Shown here one piece after another: positions 1-5,691 of a DNA stretch of 6,662 bases; within the stretch, counting starts at the first letter, position 1, and every line of letters begins with the position of its first letter. Below the pieces are notes generated by a model. That model was not told the origin of the DNA. It searched no databases and saw only the letters and a list, made by a program, of their open reading frames with translations. Source of the DNA: Phycisphaerales bacterium UBA2402 (lineage in GTDB: Bacteria > Planctomycetota > Phycisphaerae > Phycisphaerales > UBA1924); contig DDSA01000047.1 in the NCBI GenBank assembly GCA_002343715.1, positions 1 through 6,662 on the forward strand, written 5' to 3'. The translations under genes and the position numbers were made by a program.

Positions 1-224
1 AGTTGAAGGGCGTATTGAACGGCGAATTCCAGTTCGTCCCGTAGTTGAAGGGCGTGTTGAACGGCGTGTTCCAGTTCGTCCCGTAGTTGAAAGGCGTGTT
101 GAACGGCGAATTCCAGTTCGTCCCGTAGTTGAAGGGCGTGTTGAACGGCGTGTTCCAGTTCGTCCCGTAGTTGAAGGGCGTATTGAACGGCGTGTTCCAG
201 TTCGTCCCGTAGTTGAAAGGCGTG
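1..224. repeat. 42-bp tandem repeat array (five full units plus a partial unit)
   Basis: Units lie at 1-42, 43-84, 85-126, 127-168 and 169-210. A partial sixth unit starts at 211 and diverges after about 14 nt. The unit length of 42 is a multiple of three, so the array stays in frame on the minus strand. Units differ at only three places: gggcg or aggcg near position 8 of the unit, cgtatt or cgtgtt near position 13, and gcgaattcc or gcgtgttcc near position 24. The first two changes are silent in the minus-strand protein and the third exchanges Ser and Thr. The array probably continues beyond the left edge. Confidence 0.97.
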
Positions 225-487
225 AACTGCGGGGCGAAGGTCTGGGCGGGGAAGAACGCCTGCTGCACGGTCGGCTGATTCACGTGCCGCGTGCCGGTTT
301 GGTTGTAGGCCTGATTGGTGTTGTTGCCGGTGGTGTTCCACACGGGCACGAGACCGATCCCGGGGATGAAGGCCTGGCCGGTGGGCGAAGTGGTGAAGTT
401 GGGCGTGTTCCCGTTGACGGGGTTGGCGCTGGTCTCGTTCGGGTTGCCGGTAACTGTGCCGTTGGAGTACGTGCCGAAGTTGTTCAT
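1..487 (-). CDS. Asn/Thr/Phe-rich tandem-repeat protein, N-terminal part (3' end outside window)
   Basis: I do not recognise a family. The minus-strand frame is open from an ATG at 487 to the left edge, giving at least 162 residues with no stop. The N-terminus begins MNNFGTYSNGTVTGNPNET and has no signal peptide or hydrophobic segment. Residues 1 to about 92 are a low-complexity region rich in Asn, Thr, Gly and Pro. From about residue 93 the protein is built from a 14-residue unit, TPFNYGTNWNTPFN, present at least five times. Coding on this strand is supported by strong G/C preference at third codon positions (AAC, TTC, GGC, ACC, CCG). The repeat differences are mostly silent or Thr/Ser exchanges. 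The ATG was chosen because the only upstream in-frame alternatives are GTG codons followed by an Arg/Cys-rich stretch unlike the rest. No good ribosome-binding site is visible. A surface, structural or aggregation-prone protein is possible, but this is a guess from composition. Confidence 0.72.
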   Translation of the reverse strand, partial: MNNFGTYSNGTVTGNPNETSANPVNGNTPNFTTSPTGQAFIPGIGLVPVWNTTGNNTNQAYNQTGTRHVNQPTVQQAFFPAQTFAPQFTPFNYGTNWNTPFNTPFNYGTNWNTPFNTPFNYGTNWNSPFNTPFNYGTNWNTPFNTPFNYGTNWNSPFNTPFN

Positions 488-821
488 GCGTCGTGTCTTT
501 CTGTCCCGTAGGAAGGGGACGGTCGGTCGCCGAAGCGGGTGTAAGCAGGGCGCTCGCACGGTGCGAACGCCGCACGCGCACAGGCCGCGGCGACGGCTGA
601 TCCCGTTCACAAGGAATCGGGTGCGGGTGTATCGACAGCGGCGTGCCCGCGGATCGGATTCGATGGGGTGATCGCCTCAGACCGTATCGGACCGACCGGA
701 AGCAGAGAGGTCGGGCTGACTCGCAGGGCGGGGAACTCGGGAGACGTTCGGGCGTCAAAGACCGGCATCAGGGGATGCACAGGCCGAAAACCCGACGGCT
801 GCAACGGATCGGGTGTGATCG

Positions 822-830
822 TGGTACGAT
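822..830 (+). promoter_or_regulatory. Candidate extended -10 promoter for the STN-like gene
   Basis: TGG at 822-824 is followed by TACGAT at 825-830, matching the TGn extended -10 pattern with four of six bases of the -10 consensus. No good -35 element lies 16-18 bp upstream. Transcription would begin near 837, so the hairpin at 840-860 would be at the very 5' end of the mRNA. It was assigned from sequence resemblance only. Confidence 0.3.
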
Positions 831-839
831 AGAGAGACT

Positions 840-860
840 GGCCCCGGCTTCAACGGGGCC
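840..860 (+). promoter_or_regulatory. 5' leader hairpin before the STN-like gene
   Basis: GGCCCCG at 840-846 pairs perfectly with CGGGGCC at 854-860 around the 7-nt loop gcttcaa. It is followed by GCTTTG, too short a T-run for a convincing terminator. The ribosome-binding site (GAAGGG, 868-873) lies 7 nt after the stem and stays outside it. It could stabilise the mRNA 5' end, or be a weak terminator for transcription from the left. Confidence 0.45.
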
Positions 861-881
861 GCTTTGCGAAGGGATCGCCGT

Positions 882-1817
882 ATGTCCACTTTCTTGCGAC
901 GGAATGTTGGCCGCGTGTCGATGGCCGTGTCGGCCATGATCGGTGTGTCGGGCATGGCGTCCGCGCAGACCGCCGGCGCCCCCGCGCGAACCACCGCCCC
1001 CGCGGCGGCCGCGCCCTCGATGCGGTTGTCGGGGATGCCGCAGCGCGACACGCTCATCCGCATGCAGCGGCCGATCACGATCGACTTCACCGATGTCACG
1101 CTCGAGGCGGCCATGAAGTTCATCGCCGAGGTAACGGGCGCGGACATGGAAGTCATGTGGTCGGACGATCAGAACAGCATCGGGCTGGACAAAGAGAAGA
1201 TCATCAACCTGAAGATTCAGAGGCGCACCGCGCTGGATGCGCTGGAGCGTCTGCTCGAGAAAGCCACGACGGAATCCAACGGCCCCGGCGGCAATACCTG
1301 GCAGATCTCGGAGGCCGGGACCCTTCAGGTCGGCCCCAAGGAACGGCTCAACAGGTTCAAACGGATCGAGATCTACTCGGTGCGCGATCTGCTGCTCGAG
1401 ATACCCAACTACGCCAACGCCCCGGACTTTGACCTGCAGAGCGTCCTGCAGAACTCCGGGCAGGGCGGCGGCAGCAGCCAGTCACCGTTCCGGGAGCAGG
1501 GCGATCAGGACCAGGTGACGACGCGCCCCATGCAGGATCGGGTGGATGAGTTGATCCGCCTGCTGACCGAACTGGTCGAGCCGGAACAATGGGTGGAGAA
1601 CGGCGGCGACGGGGCCAGCATGAGGTATTACCAGAGCAGCCTCATTGTCAACGGCCCGGACTACATCCACCGGCAACTCGCCGGTTATCCATACTGGTCG
1701 CAGCGGGCGACGCGCTACACGATGAGCAAAGGCCGCCGCTACGTGACCCTCGGCGTCGATACCGCGTGGTCGGGCCTGAACGGGATCCAGAACGTGCCGG
1801 TGACGCCGCCGAAATAG
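882..1817 (+). CDS. Exported STN/secretin-N-domain-like protein
   Basis: This is a 311-residue protein, probably periplasmic or envelope-associated. Residues 1-28 form a signal peptide: basic MSTFLRRNVGR, a hydrophobic stretch, then MASA with likely cleavage before Gln29. An Ala/Pro linker runs to about 48. Residues about 65-157 have the beta-alpha-beta pattern of the secretin/TonB short N-terminal (STN) domain: ITIDFTDVTLEAAMKFIAEV, then INLKIQRRTALDALERLLEK and a TLQVGPKE strand. A short IEIYSVRDLLLEIPNY segment is followed by a Gly/Ser/Gln-rich linker at about 190-212. The segment at 217-272 (DELIRLLTELVEP, then QSSLIVNGPDYIHRQL) resembles a secretin N1-type domain. No secretin beta-barrel follows, so it is not a pore by itself. 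The ATG at 882 was preferred over an upstream TTG at 864 because GAAGGG lies 8 nt before it and the signal peptide then begins properly. The exact role is unknown. Confidence 0.85.
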   Translation: MSTFLRRNVGRVSMAVSAMIGVSGMASAQTAGAPARTTAPAAAAPSMRLSGMPQRDTLIRMQRPITIDFTDVTLEAAMKFIAEVTGADMEVMWSDDQNSIGLDKEKIINLKIQRRTALDALERLLEKATTESNGPGGNTWQISEAGTLQVGPKERLNRFKRIEIYSVRDLLLEIPNYANAPDFDLQSVLQNSGQGGGSSQSPFREQGDQDQVTTRPMQDRVDELIRLLTELVEPEQWVENGGDGASMRYYQSSLIVNGPDYIHRQLAGYPYWSQRATRYTMSKGRRYVTLGVDTAWSGLNGIQNVPVTPPK

Positions 1818-1850
1818 TCCGCCTCGCTGATGCAGAGATCAAACCGATCG

Positions 1851-1883
1851 AGCACGCCGGCCCCTGCCGGCGTGCTTTGTTTC
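1851..1883 (+). terminator. Rho-independent terminator after the STN-like gene
   Basis: An 11-bp perfect stem, AGCACGCCGGC (1851-1861) with GCCGGCGTGCT (1866-1876), encloses the 4-nt loop ccct and is followed by ttgtttc. It lies 34 nt past the STN-like stop and ends 6 nt before the stop of the convergent ABC ATPase gene. It may also block transcription from that side, although the T-run is present only for the plus strand. Confidence 0.88.
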
Positions 1884-1888
1884 GTGTC

Positions 1889-3004
1889 TCACGCCGGCAG
1901 CACCACGATGTCCGCGGGTGAGACGCTGAGTCGGATCGCGCTCCCCGCGGCGGGCAGGTCCGGGCCCGGGTTCGAGACCGCGCTGCGCACCCGAAGACCC
2001 GGCGCCACTTCCACGACGAGTTGGACACTTTCGCCCAGGTACGTCGTCTCGACCAGTCGGCCCGACAGGGTGTTCTCGCCCGGCGCCGCGGAGAGCGCTT
2101 CGGGCCGGATGGAGAGCCGCACGGTGGAACCCACAGAGGAGGTCGCCGATGCGGCACGCAGAACCCCGGCGGGGGTTTCGATGTGCGTTGTCTCATCGGC
2201 GACGGCGCGGACGGTGCCGGAGAAGAAGTTGGTCTCGCCGAGAAACTCACAGACGAAGGCGTCCCCGGGCTGCCGGTAGAGGCCGGCGGGCGTCCCGACC
2301 TGCACGATGCGCCCCGAACGGAGGATGGCGATCCGGTCGGCCATGCTCAGGGCCTCCTTCTGATCGTGAGTGACGTAGACGGTGGTCATGCCCGCGGCCT
2401 TGCAGAGCCGCCGTATCTCGGAACGGAGTTCGATTCGGAGTTTGGCGTCGAGGTTCGACAGCGGCTCATCGAGGAGCAGGACGCTGGGTCGGATGACCAT
2501 GGCACGCGCCAACGCGATGCGCTGCTGCTGGCCGCCGCTGAGTTGATTGGGTTTGCGCTGCGCGTAATCGGCCATCTGGACCGATCCGAGCGCTTCCATG
2601 ATCCGTCTGCGGCGCTCCTCGCCCTTCACCTTGCGGATGTCGAGGCCGAAGCCGACGTTCTCGAAGACGCTCATGTGCGGCCAGAGGGCGTAGGACTGAA
2701 AGACCATGCCCGTCTCGCGCGCGTTGGCGGGCGCGTGCGTGACATCACGGGTCTCCCCGGCACGCGTGAAAAGAACCCGCCCTCCGGATGGCTCGATGAA
2801 CCCGGCGATCATGCGCAGCAGGGTGGTCTTGCCGCACCCCGATGGCCCCAGCAAGAAGAACAGTTCACCCGGCTCGATGTTCAGCGAGATGCCGTCCACC
2901 GCGGCGGAGGGCTTCCCACCCGATGAGGCGGGGAAAATCTTAGAAAGATTCTCAATCGTGATCGCCGTCGCGTCGCCCTGTTTGTTTGCTGGTGGGGTGG
3001 GCAT
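1889..3004 (-). CDS. ABC transporter ATP-binding protein, PotA/FbpC/UgpC type
   Basis: This 371-residue protein is the cytoplasmic ATPase of an ABC importer. All nucleotide-binding motifs are intact: Walker A GPSGCGKTT (53-61), Q-loop Gln103 in MVFQSYALWPHMSVFENV, signature LSGGQQQR (155-162), Walker B VLLLDE (175-180), D-loop NLDAKLR (184-190) and H-loop His213 in VTHDQKEAL. Residues from about 258 to the end form a TOBE-type regulatory domain with RLSIRPEAL at 296-304. Length and order match the polyamine, Fe(III), sulfate or sugar importer ATPases, but sequence alone does not decide the substrate. The ATG at 3004 is preferred to an upstream start at 3091, which would add 29 residues rich in Arg, Pro and Cys before the conserved domain. 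No clear ribosome-binding site precedes 3004. No permease or binding protein is adjacent: the next gene downstream is convergent across a terminator, and the upstream neighbour is divergent. Confidence 0.93.
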   Translation of the reverse strand: MPTPPANKQGDATAITIENLSKIFPASSGGKPSAAVDGISLNIEPGELFFLLGPSGCGKTTLLRMIAGFIEPSGGRVLFTRAGETRDVTHAPANARETGMVFQSYALWPHMSVFENVGFGLDIRKVKGEERRRRIMEALGSVQMADYAQRKPNQLSGGQQQRIALARAMVIRPSVLLLDEPLSNLDAKLRIELRSEIRRLCKAAGMTTVYVTHDQKEALSMADRIAILRSGRIVQVGTPAGLYRQPGDAFVCEFLGETNFFSGTVRAVADETTHIETPAGVLRAASATSSVGSTVRLSIRPEALSAAPGENTLSGRLVETTYLGESVQLVVEVAPGLRVRSAVSNPGPDLPAAGSAIRLSVSPADIVVLPA

Positions 3005-3035
3005 GGGTGCAGAATGTAGGTTTGTTGAAAAAGGG

Positions 3036-3064
3036 TTGCATGGACGGGGGAATGTCTGTAGTAT
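3036..3064 (+). promoter_or_regulatory. Candidate sigma-70-type promoter for the DciA-like gene
   Basis: TTGCAT (3036-3041) and TAGTAT (3059-3064) are separated by exactly 17 bp and resemble -35 and -10 elements (three and four of six consensus bases). Transcription would begin near 3071, giving a leader of about 90 nt. The site lies in the 158-bp divergent region shared with the ABC ATPase gene. No equally good minus-strand promoter was seen. Confidence 0.35.
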
Positions 3065-3162
3065 TTGGCTCCCCGGCCGTCTCTCGTGCATCTACGGGGC
3101 GGCCGGATTCACTCCCGCGCCGGAACGTCCTTGGATTCCTGAGTTTTCTCGAAGGTACTCGC

Positions 3163-3507
3163 ATGAGACAATCCCCCGTGACGATGGAACTGGCCCGTCT
3201 GCGTCGGTTCAAGGCCCAGATGGCCCCCGACCTGTCGATGCAGAAGAGCGTGACGGACCTGTACAGGACGTTCACGAAGCAGCAGAAGGCGGTGAGCGAA
3301 CTGGACGACACCTGGCGTCAGATCGCGCCCGAAGAGTTCGCGGATCGGGCCAGCCTTCACAAGATCAGCGCCAACGGGGTGATGACGATCAAGGCCTCGG
3401 ACTCGGCGACGGCCTTCGAGTTCGACCGCTGGCTCCGTTCCGGCGGTTTGCTCGAAATCAAGCAGCGCTGCAAGACGACGGTCAAGAGCGTGAAGATCGA
3501 GATCTAA
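3163..3507 (+). CDS. dciA: DUF721/DciA-family protein, probable replicative helicase loader
   Basis: This is a 114-residue cytoplasmic protein. Residues about 46-114 fit the DUF721/DciA pattern: an Asp-Asp-Thr-Trp-Arg-Gln-Ile-Ala-Pro-Glu-Glu-Phe-Ala segment with Trp51, then LHKISANGVMTIKASDSATA where the family has a beta-hairpin and a start-of-helix Ser/Ala, then FDRWLRSGGLLEIKQRC and the final strand VKSVKIEI. DciA is the widespread ancestral factor that helps load the DnaB helicase during replication initiation. The N-terminal 45 residues are basic and helical, as is common in the family. The ATG at 3163 is supported by GAAGGT 7 nt upstream. The frame is open back to 2986, but that extension overlaps the promoter region and reads as non-coding. 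The gene is monocistronic between a divergent ABC ATPase gene and convergent tatC. The family call comes from remembered motif patterns, not a search. Confidence 0.7.
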   Translation: MRQSPVTMELARLRRFKAQMAPDLSMQKSVTDLYRTFTKQQKAVSELDDTWRQIAPEEFADRASLHKISANGVMTIKASDSATAFEFDRWLRSGGLLEIKQRCKTTVKSVKIEI

Positions 3508-3534
3508 AGCCGGGTCCGCCGCGCTGCTGGAAAC

Positions 3535-4539
3535 TCAGGTGTCCGCCTCGCCGTCGGGCTCTTTGCCGGCGATGCCTGTCGCGATGCGCTTCGCGGGGAA
3601 GAAACGCAGCAGCAGTCCGCCGAGTTCGTACAGACCGTACAGCGGACCCCACATGAGGATCATCGAGGGCACATCGCCGGGCATGAGGCAGGCCGAGACC
3701 AGCGCGCAGGCGAAGAAGGCGTGCTTGCGGTACTTCGAGAGGAAGGCCTGATCGATCATCCCCGCCCATCCCAGCAGCAGGACCACGATGGGCGTCTGGA
3801 AGGCGATGGCGAAGCCCAGCGAGGTGCTCAGCAGCAGGCTCACGTACGCGCTGACGCGGTAGTCCTGCCTGATGCCCGCGGTCTTCTGCAAGGGTGAACT
3901 GAGGATACGGGGTGTGCCGTCGGCCTCCACGCCGATGCAGACGCGCCGCTCGCTGAGCGTGCGGTTGATCCATTCAGCACCAACAGCGGGATCCTTCGGA
4001 TCACCGTCGAGCACCGTCACCAGCGGGAGCGTCACACCCTCGGGCACGTCCACGAGGCGCGGCTTCTCGACGCCGATCTGCGACCCGAACTCGAGAAAGA
4101 AGGCGAGCAGGATCGGCATGACGACGCGGAAGAGGAAGACCAACCCGCCCGTGGTCAGGACCACCGAGCACGGGATCAGAAAATAGACGAACCGCTTCTC
4201 GCGGTCGTACAGCCCGGGCTTCACGAACAGCCAGACCTGGTACAGCAGCCAGGGACTGCCCACCATGATCGCCGCGATCAGGCTGACCTTCATGTACGCG
4301 CCGAACGTTTCCAGCACCTCCGTCGCCTGCGGGATCGGCGTCTGTCCCGCATCGAGCAGCGCCTGTCGCAGCGGCTTGAGCAGAAACCCAAGCAGTGGCT
4401 GACCGAAAATGAGCGCTGTCAGCAGGATCGGCACCAGGCCGATGAGCGCCCGGATGAGGCGCTTGCGCAGTTCTTCGAGGTGATCGCCCAGGGGCATCAC
4501 CGCTTCGGGAGTTGATGTTGGGCTTTTCGGTGTCGCCAT
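3535..4539 (-). CDS. tatC: Sec-independent protein translocase TatC with enlarged periplasmic loop
   Basis: This 334-residue multi-pass inner-membrane protein is the signal-peptide receptor of the twin-arginine pathway, which exports folded proteins. Family landmarks appear in order: DHLEELRKRLIRALIG (19-34), ETFGAYMKVSL (77-87), LLYQVWLFVKPGLYDREKR (98-116), SLLLSTSLGFAIAFQTPIVV (234-253), SKYRKHAFFACALVSACLMP (268-287) and GPLYGLYELGGLL (298-310). The conserved acidic residues of the cytoplasmic N-terminus (LEEL) and first cytoplasmic loop (YDREK) are present. TatC proteins are usually about 240-260 residues. The excess lies mainly between the third and fourth membrane segments, about residues 152-228, which is a short periplasmic loop in E. 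coli. The ATG at 4539 was chosen over a GTG at 4578, whose extension is not TatC-like, and an internal ATG at 4497. No strong ribosome-binding site was seen. No tatA or tatB is in the window. Confidence 0.95.
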   Translation of the reverse strand: MATPKSPTSTPEAVMPLGDHLEELRKRLIRALIGLVPILLTALIFGQPLLGFLLKPLRQALLDAGQTPIPQATEVLETFGAYMKVSLIAAIMVGSPWLLYQVWLFVKPGLYDREKRFVYFLIPCSVVLTTGGLVFLFRVVMPILLAFFLEFGSQIGVEKPRLVDVPEGVTLPLVTVLDGDPKDPAVGAEWINRTLSERRVCIGVEADGTPRILSSPLQKTAGIRQDYRVSAYVSLLLSTSLGFAIAFQTPIVVLLLGWAGMIDQAFLSKYRKHAFFACALVSACLMPGDVPSMILMWGPLYGLYELGGLLLRFFPAKRIATGIAGKEPDGEADT

Positions 4540-4720
4540 CGGTCGCGGGGCGTGGAGGGTACGCGGCTGAGAGTCCACTCACCCCGCGGTGCCTGTCGAG
4601 GGCAACGTCGCCGTTCTTTCGGCCCGTAAATTGCCTGTGATGTTTCAACGCACGCTCAGTCGCCGTTCGACACCGTTTCTATGACGCATCAGGTTGGCTC
4701 CACGCGTGACCATTGACACT

Positions 4721-4748
4721 GATATAGATTGAACTCTTGTTCGTACAA
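4721..4748 (-). promoter_or_regulatory. Candidate promoter for tatC
   Basis: Read on the minus strand, TTGTAC (4748-4743) is followed after 16 bp by TATATC (4726-4721), a modest match to -35 and -10 elements. It would give a leader of about 175 nt before the tatC ATG. The region is locally A/T-rich compared with its surroundings. This is a weak consensus-only call. Confidence 0.2.
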
Positions 4749-4758
4749 AACCCGAAAG

Positions 4759-4767
4759 TGATAGGAT
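4759..4767 (+). promoter_or_regulatory. Candidate extended -10 promoter for the sigma factor gene
   Basis: TGA at 4759-4761 is followed by TAGGAT at 4762-4767, an extended -10 pattern. A TTGTTC 19 bp upstream (4737-4742) is a poor and widely spaced -35 candidate. A perfect TTGACA at 4713-4718 has no matching -10 at 16-18 bp. ECF sigma genes are often self-activated, but I could not identify a typical ECF promoter here. Confidence 0.25.
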
Positions 4768-4819
4768 TCTTGCAGTTCCACGGAGGGGGTTCCGGATTTG
4801 GCCGCCAAAGGGCGGACTG

Positions 4820-5518
4820 ATGGCGCATCCATACACCATGAACGGAGCCACGTTGGAGGATCAGGATCAGGAGTTACCCCCCGTGTTGGGGCGAATCGTC
4901 GCCGGCACGCCCGAAGAACGGGCGTTGGATGCCGCGCGCACCGCATCGGATCGAGTGGCCGCTGCGGCGGTCTCGGGTGATCAGAATGCCCTTCGTGATC
5001 TGTGGGCGGCGAACCGGCGTTGGGTGGCCGCGATCCTTCTGGCGCACAAACCCCGTTGGGCGGATGTCGAGGATCTGCTGCAGGATGTGGCAGTTTCGAT
5101 GGTCAGAAAAGTGGGCGAAGTGCGTGATCCAAGGGCCGTTCGGCCCTGGCTGCGAACGGTGGCGATCAATGTGGCCCACGCCGCGGCACGATCGGGCAGG
5201 CGAAGGCAGGGGGATGAGCGTCTGTCCTCGCTGGAGGGCGGTGATGATGTTCGAGAAGGACGCACACGGGATCACACCGCAGCACCGATGAGTCTGTCCG
5301 ACCGAGAACAAGGCCGTCTCTTGATGGACCTTGCTTCGCAACTTCCTGACGGCTATCGGGAACCGCTGCTCCTGAAAGCGCTGCACGACCTGAGTTACCG
5401 CGAGATCGGTGAGATTCTGGACCTTCCGGAGACGACCATCGAGACACGGATCGCCCGGGGTAGGCGACAGTTACGGGAACTGGCCGCCAAGCGGGAAGAG
5501 ATGGGGCTGGGGTGCTGA
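4820..5518 (+). CDS. ECF-type RNA polymerase sigma factor
   Basis: This 232-residue cytoplasmic protein has the two-domain layout of ECF sigma factors. Region 2 spans about 55-118: QNALRDLWAANRRWVAAIL, the -10-binding helix segment DVEDLLQDVAVSMVRKV, and RPWLRTVAINVAHAAAR. A Gly/Arg/Asp-rich linker (about 125-160) joins it to region 4 at about 170-222: LPDGYREPLLLKALHDLSYR, EIGEILDLPETTIETRIARG and RRQLREL, a helix-turn-helix for -35 recognition. There is an extra N-terminal stretch of about 50 residues that is not part of the usual core. The ATG at 4820 is supported by AAAGGG (4807-4812) 7 nt upstream; the next ATG at 4838 lacks a site. It is followed in the same direction by a probable membrane-bound anti-sigma partner. 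The ECF subgroup and target promoters cannot be read from the sequence. Confidence 0.93.
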   Translation: MAHPYTMNGATLEDQDQELPPVLGRIVAGTPEERALDAARTASDRVAAAAVSGDQNALRDLWAANRRWVAAILLAHKPRWADVEDLLQDVAVSMVRKVGEVRDPRAVRPWLRTVAINVAHAAARSGRRRQGDERLSSLEGGDDVREGRTRDHTAAPMSLSDREQGRLLMDLASQLPDGYREPLLLKALHDLSYREIGEILDLPETTIETRIARGRRQLRELAAKREEMGLGC

Positions 5519-5526
5519 GAAGAAAA

Positions 5527-5548
5527 TTCGACCCGTCCGGACGTCGAA
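5527..5548. repeat. Inverted repeat just after the sigma factor gene
   Basis: TTCGAC (5527-5532) and GTCGAA (5543-5548) flank a 10-nt centre that itself contains the palindrome GTCCGGAC (5535-5542). It begins 9 nt after the sigma factor stop codon. No T-run follows, so it is not a typical terminator. It could be a DNA operator or an RNA hairpin. Confidence 0.45.
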
Positions 5549-5606
5549 ACGCCTGAACACACGACGGCAGCATGGTGGAAACGTCACTTCCGAGGCAGGA
5601 AGGGCG

Positions 5607-5653
5607 GCGGGCCGGTTGATTCCGCGTCCGCGACGGAAAGAGCCTCGGCCCGC
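5607..5653 (+). promoter_or_regulatory. Two-tier hairpin between sigma and anti-sigma genes
   Basis: The outer arms GCGGGCC (5607-5613) and GGCCCGC (5647-5653) are perfectly complementary. Inside, TTCCG (5620-5624) pairs with CGGAA (5634-5638), with two further C-G pairs possible across a single bulged A. The structure ends 38 nt before the ATG of the next gene. No T-run follows. It might affect translation or mRNA processing and so the ratio of the two proteins. That role is an inference. Confidence 0.4.
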
Positions 5654-5691
5654 ATCCTCATAAGAGGGAACGACTTTTCACCGGGCCGCAC

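Larger units (their letters stand above)
488..881. other. Divergent intergenic region, 394 bp
   Basis: This stretch separates the minus-strand repeat protein from the plus-strand STN-like gene. Short open frames exist on both strands, but none has a convincing ribosome-binding site, consistent third-position G/C bias, or a recognisable protein. I found no tRNA-like T-arm or cloverleaf. The right end holds the candidate promoter and hairpin listed separately. I see nothing assignable between about 488 and 815. Confidence 0.6.

Noticed and set aside
1..224. The regularly spaced repeats could be taken for a CRISPR array.
   Set aside because: The 42-bp units are directly contiguous with no unique spacers and encode an in-frame protein repeat.
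2..511. A plus-strand frame through the repeat array and beyond is also open and would encode VEGRVERRVPVRPV-type repeats.
   Set aside because: Its third codon positions show no G/C preference, whereas the minus-strand frame is strongly G/C at third positions and the unit differences are silent or conservative on the minus strand. The plus frame is best explained as a shadow.
897..965. Twin arginine near the N-terminus of the STN-like protein, suggesting Tat export given tatC nearby.
   Set aside because: The residues after RR are NVGRV and do not match the S/T-R-R-x-F-L-K pattern; an ordinary Sec signal peptide explains the sequence.
2021..2926. A long plus-strand open frame opposite the ABC ATPase gene (301 codons).
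   Set aside because: The opposite strand encodes a full ABC ATPase with every motif; the plus frame is a high-GC antisense shadow.
2986..3162. Longer start for the DciA-like gene giving 59 extra residues.
   Set aside because: The extension overlaps the divergent promoter region, lacks a ribosome-binding site and is not family-like; the ATG at 3163 has GAAGGT 7 nt upstream.
3508..3534. A shared terminator between the convergent DciA-like gene and tatC.
   Set aside because: The 27-nt gap contains no stem of useful length and no T-run.
4713..4718. A perfect TTGACA as a -35 element for the sigma factor gene.
   Set aside because: No acceptable -10 hexamer lies 15-18 bp downstream on the plus strand.
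4874..5386. A 170-codon minus-strand open frame across the sigma factor gene.
   Set aside because: The plus strand encodes recognisable sigma regions 2 and 4; the antisense frame has no recognisable features.
5572..5619. A 15-codon ATG frame (MVETSLPRQEGRRAG) in the sigma/anti-sigma spacer as a leader peptide.
   Set aside because: There is no ribosome-binding site before it and no regulatory codon run; random short frames of this size are expected.
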